64,000 nucleotides of DNA from Cloeon dipterum (lineage: Eukaryota; Arthropoda; Insecta; Ephemeroptera; Baetidae). A program made the translations under genes and the position numbers. How positions within the stretch are numbered: position 1 is the first letter of the stretch; every line of letters starts with the position of its first letter. This document shows positions 49,087-57,900 of the stretch, one piece after another. The notes under the pieces are model-generated. The model was not told the DNA's origin, made no database searches, and was given only the letters and a program-made list of their open reading frames with translations. Location: contig NC_088786.1 in NCBI RefSeq assembly GCF_949628265.1, positions 13,764,001 to 13,828,000 of the forward strand, read 5' to 3'.

Positions 49087-51905
49087 CGTACTCGCCCTGT
49101 CCGTTCACTGTCACCAGACGACTGCCTCCCAGGTAGAGAATAAAGGAAACGCTCACTCTCGAAATTCTGCTACTTTAATGATAATGGTGTCATTGTTGCT
49201 GCCAACGACATCAAGCAGATGCAATCGTATTCGTATCAACGTTTATGATGACAGTAAAAAATTCGGCACAATAAAAGAGGCCGCGCGGCGTCTCCCTGTA
49301 TGTGACATGTGTCGATTTGGAGACATTTTCCAGCTTTGTCCTTTTTTCTTTCCATCAGACAGCGAAAATATAAGTGGTGATTTTTGTATATATTGATTTA
49401 ATCGATTTAAATAACTTTTGCGATTTAATCTGTGCTTCATTTTAGTAAATTAATTTAGACTTAATCCACCCATTCGAAGGTTTAGGGCACTCTTTATTCT
49501 TACTCTGCAAATTGTAGAGCTGTAAAATTTATTTCATTCGAAATACAATCGCAACAAAAATCAGTTCAGCCCTTTGCGATTAAAATTAAAATTTAGAAAA
49601 AGTTTGACCATTTTACTCTACATTTGACTAAAATGAATTATATGATAAAAATAAAATGGATTAAAATTGTAGACGCCAGCGGGTAAATATGAACAGTTGA
49701 AGAGAAAAATACCGTAAACGTGCGAGAAATTGTTTCGTTCTATTTTTCTCTCTAGTCGGTTATCATGCGGTTTAGATTTGATTTTATTGTGAGAAAATTT
49801 TAATTGTGATTCATTTTCTTAGTTAAATACGTGACATCAAATAAATATAAAAATTTTCATTTTTAGAATGTAAAACAGCTGGGTTGAAACCAAAATCAGA
49901 GAAACTCCTGAAACATCTGTGAGCGGCTTATGAATTATTTATTTGATTTTTAAAAATATCTATGCCTTAAATTAAATCAATGAAATTAGCAAGGGACTTG
50001 AAAATTAAACTGGAAAAAACACTCCTTTCTTTTTCGTTGGCAGATCGAATAAAAGAATGGAAAAAACAAAGTCGAAATTATTTTTGTTTTGGAATCAGGA
50101 GTAATCAGTGAAAAAGTGGAACATTTCTTCAAAATGGAACAATCTAGTAGGAAAGAAGCAAGCTCGTCAAATACTTTCTAAAACTGCTCACTGATACTAA
50201 TTGTCTGTGGGACTAATTTCGAGTTGAATGTGGGAATGCGAGCAGACAGGCAGTGTTTCAATGCGCCGGTGACACAAGGGAAAGCGGGAACGTGCCCCTA
50301 ACGCGACCCCTGGGATTTATACATTTCTCGCTCAGCAGCTGGGCAAATAAATCTGTACAACTTGCTCTCTCACTCGACCCGCCTGCGTCGTTTAATTGCT
50401 CAGCATCTGATTTGTTTCCACGTGTGCCAGACAAGGGCGCTGTGTGGAATGGGATTTGAATATCCACTTATCCCGTGCTGATCCTCGCGGGATCGCCCAC
50501 AGCAGTGCGCAGACCTCTCAATAAGGAGATTCAGTACATGAAAGTCCTTAAATAAATTGCAGATTTATTTTATTAAGACTTGGCTAATGTTTTCACCTAC
50601 TTCAAGAATTTAAAAAAATAACCACATATGGTTATAATATCCTTACTCGATGAAGCAAAAATTGTTAAATACATTATTGAATATGTTGACAAACCTGTAC
50701 ACACAGTAGTTGTAAATAATCAATATCGTACAATACATCATATTAACGTGGCTACATTAAAACTCAAATTGTTCGATTTTAAATGCAAAGTGGTGACAAT
50801 TGTGGCTATCTTTTGGATTTGCAAATAACTCAGCAGTTTTATAATTTCGTGCAAAAAATAAAATTTCCAATTGTACTGTCTATGCGCCATGGGCACTGCT
50901 CTAAATAAACAACACAAAAGAATTTAAAATAAAAGTTACCAAATCGTCTTATAGACAGATTTGAATTATATTTCCTAATTCAAATTCAAAACTTGGCATC
51001 GCACAAAATAGCATTGTCCGCATGAAGTATTTGCATAATGTCGTCACCCCTTCGCTCGCCGCTGCTGAAAACACATGCTTTTCCAAACAGGCGGAGCAGA
51101 CGCATGAAATGCAATTATAATGCATTCACAGGATCAGGCTGACGCGTTTAATCAAATTAATACGCGAGAAAGTGAGCAGCGGCGGCGGCAGTTAGCCGAG
51201 TGTCAGGTGTCGCGTTCGACAGCGCGTGAATGACGTCGGCGTGACGTCTCAATCCCAATCACAAACACCACCATTAAAGGGTTGCAGGCGCTCCCGCGCA
51301 CCCTCTTAAACAAACACAGTCGCGCGCGGCCGCTCTTTACAGCTCCGATTTGAATACATTTGCTTATCGCGTCGTCGATTATCAAATGTGAATTGATAAT
51401 TCCAAATTTATTCATACACTATAATGCAAACGGGTGAACAAACATAGGGGGTTTAAGACTGATTTATGCTCGGTTTATGCTAAATAATCATAAAGACTTT
51501 CTCTCAGTTAATTCAAAGTGTTTCGCTGGAAATTGCTTAGTTTTTGACGACGCATACTGAACTCCAACCATAATTATTGGAATCTGAAACTTATTTTGCT
51601 ATAGTTCAATATTGTTGAGCTGCATAACTTGTTTATTCCCCTGTTAGAAATAAATTTCCCGTAAAACCCGGTACTTCTCTTAAACTGTATAAAAGTATAA
51701 AAAAATAACAAAGATTAACCCCATGAAACTTTCGATAACATTTGCACATAAAATAAATTTCAGCTCTTCTCGACAAAAATTTGTCGCAAAATAAAATAAA
51801 CAATTTTTGATGATGGAACTTTTTGCTTTTTTTCAGGCGCAACAAGAGGGCTACATGCGCGCAGCTCGGCGGAACAGACATCAGCAGTGGCACGCCCCGC
51901 GTTGA
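24458..51905 (+). CDS. Core-binding factor subunit beta (Brother/Big brother homologue), six coding exons
   Basis: CBF-beta binds Runt-domain (RUNX) transcription factors in the nucleus and raises their DNA affinity and stability; it does not bind DNA itself. Coding exons are 24458-24649, 25891-25977, 26457-26567, 38373-38489, 39081-39209 and 51837-51905. All introns are phase 0, giving 234 residues (64+29+37+39+43+22). Family signatures are MPRVVPDQKSKFDSDELFRR, YTGFRDRPLEERQVRFQNGC, FVATGTNLQL, FIMNGVCVRWKGWIDLDRLD with GCLEFDE, and a charged C-terminal helix (RDQIERYNQRLRDFEDKQRV). A roughly 38-residue N-terminal extension with an Ala tract precedes the conserved core. Human CBF-beta is about 182-187 aa and the fly homologues about 213 aa, so the length fits. 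The Drosophila genome has two such genes (Bro, Bgb); one is visible here. The first five exons are secure and the last is probable. Confidence 0.93.
24861..24972 (+). repeat. Three-copy degenerate tandem repeat, period about 46 bp
   Basis: The core TAAATTTAGGTGCGAAAAGG occurs at 24861, again as TAAATTAGGTGCGGATAGG near 24906, and as CAAATTTAGGTGCAAATGTG near 24954. The first two units also share GAGCTAGAG / GGGCTAGAG. It lies in the intron after CBF-beta exon 1. Confidence 0.75.
24973..25890 (+). other. Remainder of CBF-beta intron 1 (no feature seen)
   Basis: AT-rich intron sequence without a recognisable gene, RNA or mobile element. Confidence 0.65.
25978..26456 (+). other. CBF-beta intron 2
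   Basis: 479-nt intron from GTAAGTACG to TTTTTGCAG. It contains a short GCTGCTGCTGCTCGC run near 26031 but nothing gene-like. Confidence 0.75.
28415..28446. repeat. Short GC-rich hairpin
   Basis: ATGAAAAGAGGCCGG faces CCGGCCTTTTCAT around CCGA, with a 2-nt bulge. It could be a structural or protein-binding element; function unknown. Confidence 0.6.
29829..29860 (+). repeat. (GA)n / purine-rich simple repeat
   Basis: An uninterrupted GAGAGAGAGAGA run followed by GGGAGGGAGAAGGGAGAGAG. Confidence 0.85.
31722..31748. repeat. Perfect 9-bp stem, 9-nt loop hairpin in a GC island
   Basis: CTGCTGCCT and AGGCAGCAG flank the loop CCACTTTTC. It sits at the edge of a GC-rich patch within the intron. 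Confidence 0.6.
37281..37462. mobile_element. Fold-back MITE-like element, 182 bp, flanked by TA
   Basis: The ends are inverted repeats of about 70 bp with roughly 90% identity: CACTGCAAATCAGGGGTTAG against the reverse complement CACTGCAAGTCAGGGGTGAG. Both sides are bordered by TA, which could be a 2-bp target duplication. Nearly the whole element folds on itself. The family is not determined. Confidence 0.75.
37783..37960. mobile_element. Second fold-back element, 178 bp
   Basis: The left end GTTCAAATCGTACTCCC pairs with the right end GTTCAAATCTTACTCCC (reverse complement), with one mismatch. Inner blocks AGTCTGATAAAACAGCAAAA and AGTCTGCTAAAACAGCAAAA also pair. The right arm contains a perfect 18-bp palindrome (GAGAAGTGATCACTTCTC, 37920-37937). 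No target duplication is obvious. Confidence 0.65.
38373..39209 (+). CDS. CBF-beta exons 4-5
   Basis: Exon 4 (38373-38489) opens after TTGCGCAG and encodes VHLRAHFIMNGVCVRWKG up to FDEDKAQ, the most conserved part of the Runt-binding fold. Exon 5 (39081-39209) begins after TTTTAAG with NEDLILRDQIERYNQ and ends EAL|GTAAGT. Reading on past the exon 5 donor gives only ten more residues before a stop (39237-39239), a possible short isoform. Confidence 0.9.
41563..42405 (-). repeat. 3' LTR of the retrotransposon
   Basis: 843 bp. On the minus strand it starts TGGTGTGATG and ends CGCAACA. TATAAAAA lies at 42228-42235 and AATAAA at 41790-41795 (both minus); the latter would end the element's transcript. 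Confidence 0.92.
42406..42420 (-). promoter_or_regulatory. Polypurine tract of the retrotransposon
   Basis: The minus strand reads CTTGGGGGAGGATTA immediately before the 3' LTR, the expected site for plus-strand DNA priming. Confidence 0.75.
42421..43244 (-). other. Non-coding internal part of the retrotransposon
   Basis: About 820 bp between the protease ORF stop and the polypurine tract, where RT, RNase H and integrase would lie in a complete element. It is AT-rich with scattered ACCGGT words and an imperfect TTATCATTATC / GATAATGATAA-type inverted repeat (42890-42970). No polymerase motif is visible on either strand. Confidence 0.65.
43245..44303 (-). CDS. Retroelement protease-like ORF (retropepsin fold), catalytic Asp not conserved
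   Basis: 352 codons from an ATG that overlaps the end of the upstream ORF by 13 nt in the -1 frame. Residues about 50-165 resemble a retropepsin: a hydrophobic strand leading into the active-site loop, a middle ANGAPMKVVGQV block and the late GLIGCDFL motif. The active-site triad, normally Asp-Ser/Thr-Gly, reads Ser-Ser-Gly here (AGT TCA GGT around 44116-44124), so the enzyme is probably inactive. The C-terminal 130 residues contain a segment like the one preceding reverse transcriptase in gypsy-type polyproteins (VPAEWIESLRQKLL), then stop. The polymerase is missing. Confidence 0.7.
   Translation of the reverse strand: MGGVKTNSLPPVIKNKADINFCEKTTSRELISEDILQAAVHRVTPTSGFAVVGRVVEKDVPFLVSSGAMVSLMSLALAKKLRAIIVPFLQDVRSANGAPMKVVGQVELFVDWGKMGCSHAFVVVEGSGVTFEGLIGCDFLIKHQVNLISSRQVLQFPWGEIPFGLNQQTKRDAFQENANDLGRSEVNFVTIAALNKFDSYEEKTFPEQIQPQRSFQENKVPPDSKMWVLVQTGSQPVAIIQVQDGKSSDGPPPPTTIRSVDETESIRVWLAKSSRTALKVPKYEENFKSFKLHQVPAEWIESLRQKLLIVLERTGRVTFNLLRNFWDYARHQKNVSEPREQCAGGPQWSHCR
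44291..44830 (-). CDS. Retroelement Gag-like ORF with two CCHC zinc knuckles
   Basis: 179 codons. The N-terminal 130 residues are Pro/Gln-rich without a capsid or major homology region. The C-terminus carries two C-x2-C-x4-H-x4-C knuckles (CPLCYEVGHSLNNC and CSKCFNKGHPPFDC), the nucleocapsid-type RNA-binding module. The ORF stops just inside the start of the protease ORF. A Gag of normal length would have a capsid domain, so this looks internally deleted. Confidence 0.78.
   Translation of the reverse strand: MPVVADENPQLRDAADNVQQPQPPLHFQSGYHPPMFHPNAAWGGFPEYGPYPPLPGPYSVFSWPRAPWRGNQQQVQAAAAEPTQQQALRFEAPNYRQQRSSVQTEDLTSAVSSRPPTTLKSQSRLPERRDASETACPLCYEVGHSLNNCPVLVCSKCFNKGHPPFDCPESDAKNGKWGE
44309..44315 (-). 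other. Candidate -1 ribosomal slippery heptamer A AAA AAC
   Basis: On the minus strand, in the zero frame of the Gag-like ORF, the heptamer A-AAA-AAC occurs five codons before its stop. The protease ORF lies in the -1 frame and is open from this point, the standard retroelement arrangement for making a Gag-Pro fusion. Confidence 0.65.
44832..44920 (-). repeat. Tandemly duplicated primer-binding-site region
   Basis: Two copies of a 39- to 44-bp unit (minus strand: TGGTGTCAGGTGTTAACAAA, then GGCCAGC, later GATCAACATTC) lie directly downstream of the 5' LTR. They differ by a 5-nt AGCGT insertion. Each copy begins with TGGTGTCAGG (44908-44917 and 44864-44873), complementary to the 3' end of tRNA-Leu including CCA over 10 nt. 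Confidence 0.75.
44921..45763 (-). repeat. 5' LTR of the retrotransposon
   Basis: 843 bp, no difference found from the other LTR when read line by line. TATAAAAA on the minus strand at 45586-45593 is the probable promoter core. Confidence 0.92.
49026..49083 (+). repeat. (GT)29 microsatellite
   Basis: Uninterrupted GT dinucleotide run of 58 nt, preceded by AGAGA. In the CBF-beta intron. Confidence 0.97.
51837..51905 (+). CDS. Probable terminal coding exon of CBF-beta
   Basis: A strong pyrimidine tract and acceptor (TTTTTGCTTTTTTTCAG) opens a phase-0 frame, the phase needed after exon 5. It encodes AQQEGYMRAARRNRHQQWHA plus PR and a TGA. Codons are GC-rich, unlike the surrounding intron, and the peptide is basic and Gln-rich. 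It lies 12.6 kb after exon 5. A weaker alternative acceptor at 40069 would give LNSIVRELCSNV and stop. Confidence 0.6.
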   Translation, partial: AQQEGYMRAARRNRHQQWHAPR

Positions 51906-54900
51906 GCTTCCCAAAATAATTCACCACGTCGCGGCACCTACTCGCACCGACCTTGATCATCGACTTCCTCTTCACCTCTGCACACATCTTGCTTTGTACA
52001 TACACACAATTCCTATCTGCGGTGCTGTCGGCTGCTGGCGACCTCACCAAATATTTAATATTTCAAGGACCGATGCAAATCTCTGTATTTTCAGCATTAT
52101 AGTGCCACTAAATAATGCATACTAGTTATCTCATCTTGATGTAAACTATGTTAAGATAAATAAGTGAGGTGAAGTTTTGCACCTTTCCAGCATGCGTGAT
52201 TTGACTTCACGGGACGAATGTCTAGCGTTTAAATGCAGTCCTCGGTGCGGAGGCAAAAGTGGCCCTTCAGTGGGCTGGGTCCCTGTGCGGCCTGGTGCGC
52301 CCATGTTATCCGTTCGCGGTGTTATTGGGACCCGGGTTTCAGCATTCGTGCTAGCACATTGCGCGCCCTTGCCGGTTCTCGGACAGGGATAAAAAGTAAA
52401 AACAAAGTGACAGCGTAGAACGATGGTGATGAAAAGACCGAAAAGACGTCTTGAATGATCTGCGCCTATGAGTTTTTCTCTTATTTTAATTTCCAATGTA
52501 GATTAAATTTTAAGTTCACGAAATCTCACATCTTTTTAAACTTTTTGGGGGTAAAAAACTTTGCATAAGTTCAATAAGTGAACTTTTAAAAAAAAATTTA
52601 ACAACAATAAAATATGATTTTTTCAACTCCATTGATTTGAAATCCATATTTATGTTATATAAACTGACTGCAAGTTCCTTATTTATAATTTTGGATCAAG
52701 AAAGTTCAATTGGCTTTTTTGTTTTGCAATTGGGTAAAATTGATAACTGTGTAGAAAATGTCTTAAATTTCTGCCGTGTCCGTGAAATCAAAACAATTAA
52801 AAATTTGTGTAAGTCATGTGCTGATAGAAAATAAATGTATACAATTTTAAGCAAACCTATATGGAAACGCCTTTAATTGAAATTTCAACAAGTTTTATTA
52901 ATTCATATTTTATTTCAAGCTATGAAGGTAATTTTGGAATGATGCATGAAAAACGAGATGCGAAGGAATGCGAACTTTACTTAAGGTAAATTGTGTAACA
53001 AAAATTTCGGGAACAATTTTCAAATGTACAAGCGGCTGTATTAATAAAACGTATTAAGTTCTCCTCGCAGTATTTGGTACTGAAAAACTTCTCTGGCGGA
53101 ATAATACGTTAATAATGAAGTTGAGCGGCGCACAGACAGACGCGCGTCAAAATTTTGACGTTAGTACGATCCTTTGTTTGCGGTGCGCAATTCATATTTT
53201 GCCCGCCATTCAACCCATCCGCCTTATTTTAATAATTCACACGTCTCTGGCATTAATTTAGGTGTGACATTTCGCACTAGCAAGCGCAAATAAGCGCATC
53301 GATTTCGCCGCTTGTGTGAACGGACGGTTTGTGTCGCCCCCGCGGAATAATGCTGGCAGCTAGTTTGTAAAAACAATAGGCACAAAGGCCTAATCAAAAT
53401 AAGAGCCCTTCTTTCTCTCTTTCTATCGCCGAGAACAGCGCAGACAAGCGCGATTCACGTCACTCGAGCGCGATTAGCGCTGACATTTTCGCATTTTCCA
53501 GCTATTCCTTCTTTGTCCCCTCCGAACAATATCATTCCAGGCAAATTGAATAATGAGCCTATTATTTCATTATTCGCTTTCCGTTCGGATAACGTTTCTC
53601 TACTTTTTTTATTTTGTTTTCGCACGCAATTAATTAAGAGCGGCGAGTGCAGACTGCGAACGCAGGAAGTGTAAAAGAAGAGGTGCGGTTCAGTATAATA
53701 TTTAAACATGATTACTACACAAAGTAATTTTAAGGATGCTAAAAGGTGTTTTTTAGCAATAATAACTCCCACTTGTGAATAATTTTTGAAGCAAATACTA
53801 TGCAAATAATTTTATTTTGATATTTGACCATAGTAAAAAGATTTAACATTTTATATAGAAATAGTTTATACCTGATTAAGTCTAACACATATAAAATTAA
53901 AAAATGCAACGCTTGATTTATAATGTAAATTTGGAAATGTGCACGCATAAAAAGCAATTTTATTTATGAACTCAAGACCACTATTAAATTTCGACCTTAT
54001 TCCAACAAAATATCGGCTAATTTATTGTCCATTTTCAAGAGCAGCACGCAGGGCAAAGAAGGAAGTGCTTCGCATTCGCAACAAAGCATAAATGTTGAAT
54101 CCCGCATGAATTTCGGGAGGGTGCATCAAACCCTCTGCGAGCGCGTCTCGATCCATGACAACGAAGCAAAGCCCTCGACAGTTGCATAGTGTGTTTGTAT
54201 TTAGTTTGGGAGAGCGCAAAGCGCAACACTCCACTCGGACAAGCAGCACAAATAATTGATAAAGGTGCTTGCTGACAAGCAGAGACGCGAGGAAAGAGCA
54301 AAAGGCAGCGAAGAATGAATGAATGAATGAGTTCACTCGATCATGAAGCGCGTGCAGCGAATCAATTTCGGGCCAAGAAGCGAGACATTTCAACTCGGCT
54401 CGTTTCCTAATTGTGATGGATCGGACGACGTGTGGATTGCTTTGCTGCTCCTTTTTCAATGCAATTGGCGTTGAAAATAACGTCTTTATTCACGCGAGTG
54501 TTGGATGAAACGAGCCAGCCCGGCGACTTTTTGCTACTGCCAACCTCTCTCGTTGGCCCTTTCATTCAATTAGTACAACAACAATTCTCACAGCACTACC
54601 AAATAAATCCAATCCAATAAAACGCTGTGTTGGAGCCGTGTCTCAGCTTACAAAATAACAAAAAAATTTGGATCTTCAAATTAAGAGAAAATTGTATTTT
54701 TAAAGAATTTTAAATTAACTTCACTTTAAGTGTCCCTCCTAATAATTGTATTATTCTTTACTTTCTCTCTACAACCTTTCATTAAATTGAATTTCATTTT
54801 AATGGATATCACTAATTATTTTAAGAAGAACAACATGTGAACCAATATCTTACATTTTACAGAAAAATGTGTAGCATTAAAACTGAAAAACCAAAATCGA

Positions 54901-57900
54901 TTTTACCCTGCCGGAAATTTAGAATATTTTTATGGAATTCATTCCTGTAGCATAATTTCTAAGTTGTTAAAACAAAAGAAAAAAATTACAGGAGTTTGAT
55001 AGTTTTCACAACCAGGACTGAAAGAAGTTAAAATTTGTGCAATGAGATCAGAAATAGGATTTTTAGGTTCAGCCAAAATTGCAATTAATTAAACTACATA
55101 TATCGGTCTGATTTTTCGGTTTTCTGCCTTTTAACACATCTGTATTTTTTACTAATGTAAAATGATGTTGACCTAAATGAGAACAAACTACTGAATTTAT
55201 AATTAAATCAACTCTGTTCTTGAGCTCTCATTGCTCAATGTTTGTAATTATTCTAGCCTTGAAGAAAATATAACATTTTTTAATTCAATAATCTGGATAT
55301 TTTTCTTTTGTTTTAGCATCTTACGGAATATTTAAACACCTTTAATAATTTTAAGACTTGAAAATTGCAGATCTGAGTAAAGAGGAATATTTAGGAGATT
55401 CCAGTCAGTTCAGTGACTTTGTTAGTCCACTGCTTTGGTATGCATCTCACCTAGGCACGTAATTCTTTTCGAAGTATTTGAAATTTCTATATTCTTCACT
55501 CGAGACAAACGTTTAGTTTTTAAAAAATACCCCTAACGTGAGAATAAACCATATATGAATTGTGTAACACAAAATTCTCACTGTTAAAAAATTGCAGTAT
55601 TTCACCGTTCGCAATCGCAAGGGATAATCCCGGTGGCTAAGAAAGGGTTGAAGCCAGCCGATTGACAGCTGTCTATAAGTTTGAAACGCGTGCACCTTTG
55701 AAAAGAGAAATTTTAATTTGCAATAATCCTCGTTTAATTTACCGTTGATCAAAAGCGCACGTACGAGCGAGCGGATATCTGAGCTCTCTTTTCGCTTCTT
55801 TACAGTTGACATGTGATCCCAATAAATTGATAACAATGGCACCGGGGAGGGTGTCCCTCCTCCCTGTGCGTGCAATGCACATGATGCGAGCGGCCGGGGA
55901 AAGCATGCATTTTCATGTGAAGCGGACCCGCTGCGCGCTCGCTCTCTCTCATTAAAGACCACCCAGCATTGTTGTTATTATAATGTGCGCGCGATGCAGA
56001 TTGATAAGCGTGAGTGCCCCGTGACAAATGAGACCTTTGAACTGACGAGACAACTTTAATGAAAGTAATCCTGTCTGCACCCGCTTCGTTGACTTAATTA
56101 ATTGCTCTTCAAGAAGTAATTTTAAGATCTCAACATTGAAATTTAAATGATTCTTTCTCTTTCTCACTGGGATCATGCTTCATGAAATATAATTAAATTA
56201 CGAGTATTTAGACAAGAGGCAACTCTAGTCAACCTCTTCAAGAAATCTGTTGCTGTTTTGCTATATTAAATCTTCCAATCAATTCTTCTCTATTTGTAAG
56301 AAAAGGATTGGAACAATCCAGCGCTTCGTCATCTCCAAATTCCTTAACGCTGAGCCAACAGTTTGAGAAAATCTTTCAATTTTTTTTTCTGGGCGTACAA
56401 TAATTTAAAAATTTGATCTTCAAATTATGCACTTAAGCACACGCATTCTTTATGCAGCCTAATTGAAAACATTTCGATCAACTATAAATGGAGAAGACTC
56501 TTTGCAATTTTTTGCAATTTGTCTCTAAGCGTAGAAAATATTAGAGTCAAGGAAGGTCGAGGCTTTGACTTCTTAAATTTATTTTAAAGTGTACAGATTT
56601 CAAAAACCTATTGGAGAAATTAATTATAGAGTGTAGAGGAGCCCAGAATGGAAAAGTATCTTTTCCTTAAATAGTTCGAATTCAATTGCCATCTTACGTG
56701 CATTTGCAGATTCATATTTCGTAGAAGAGTAAGACTATAAATCAATTACAAATTATATGCACAGTAAATAATTCATCGTTTGCAAGAAAACAATTCACCA
56801 AAATCAATAATAATATCACAATTTTGCTTACCCTGATTCCAGGTCTATTAATTATTAAAATTAATGCTTCTATATCTTTTCCTCGCACGGAATTTCTTAT
56901 CATCGTCATGCGTCACATGAGATGGAAGGGTTAGTGCAGGTAACGCGCTTATTGCACACTTACTCTGCCGCCTACCGATTAGGGAGAATATGAACCAGTT
57001 AGGAGCACCACATAATTATGGGATTGAGATGGAATTGTGGAAAAAACCTTGAAATTAGGGCAGGCTCAAGTTAAAAATTTAAATAATTTGTATTCCTAAT
57101 TTATGTCATATTTTATTCCAAATAATTTTCCGCAATTGAGACTTCTGGTCAAAATCCTCTTCATATAGGCTCAGAATTTTTTTATTTAAGCCCTGTTTGA
57201 CTTTTATTTTAATCATGGCCTGAAGAAGTAATATTGGTCTAAAAAATTGAAAGTACTAGATTTGATTTTCCAAAAGAAAAATACGCACATATTTATTATA
57301 GTTGTTTACTCTCAAATGTTTGATATATATCAAATATATTTGCTGAAAAAAGATAAATAAAGAAACCGAAGCTCTCTATCTTTCAAATCTATACGCACAA
57401 TTAATAGAAAAAATTATTATTAAGCAGTTAATAAGGTCAGAGTGTATTTAAAATTTGATTACCAAGCAATTTGGCCTATACTCGCGCGGGGGTGGTCTAT
57501 TTTGCCGTTTTGCATGTTGTGAGAGCGACAAAAGCGGCGGCACTGCTCACTCTCGTTAAGCACAACAAAGATGCTTCAATTAGTGCGAATGATCAGGGGG
57601 GCGAGCAGACCCCCGGGTGGCCCTTATATTTTCGCATGCTCGCGCGCGCGCGTGCAATTGTGCACGGTCGCTTGCCCCTGGACCAAAACACACGATCACG
57701 AGTTGCGAGAGCAGGGAAATAATATGCGAGATTACGATTGTTATTAGTCGGCGGAGCTGCTGGGTGGCACGCGCGCCCGCTTAATGAGCGTTCTTTTATT
57801 ATTCATTGCGCATATTTGGACCGCCAACATTGCACGCGAAACTGGTGAACGTACAACTCATGATATTGGCTGCTTTTCATTTCAAATAATCGTGTTGGAA

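Larger units (their letters stand above)
39210..51836 (+). other. CBF-beta intron 5, 12.6 kb, hosting an LTR retrotransposon
   Basis: Between exon 5 and the putative terminal exon. It holds a (CA)n run at 39527-39550, the LTR element at 41563-45763, a poly-A run near 47186 and a (GT)n tract at 49026-49083. Outside these I see no gene. ORFs such as 48212-48472 (minus) lack recognisable features. Confidence 0.6.

Noticed and set aside
26568..51836. RUNX-type motifs (TGTGGTT or AACCACA) at about 33425, 38186, 47540, 47562 and 50620, suggesting autoregulation
   Set aside because: About this many 7-mer matches are expected by chance over 25 kb on two strands.
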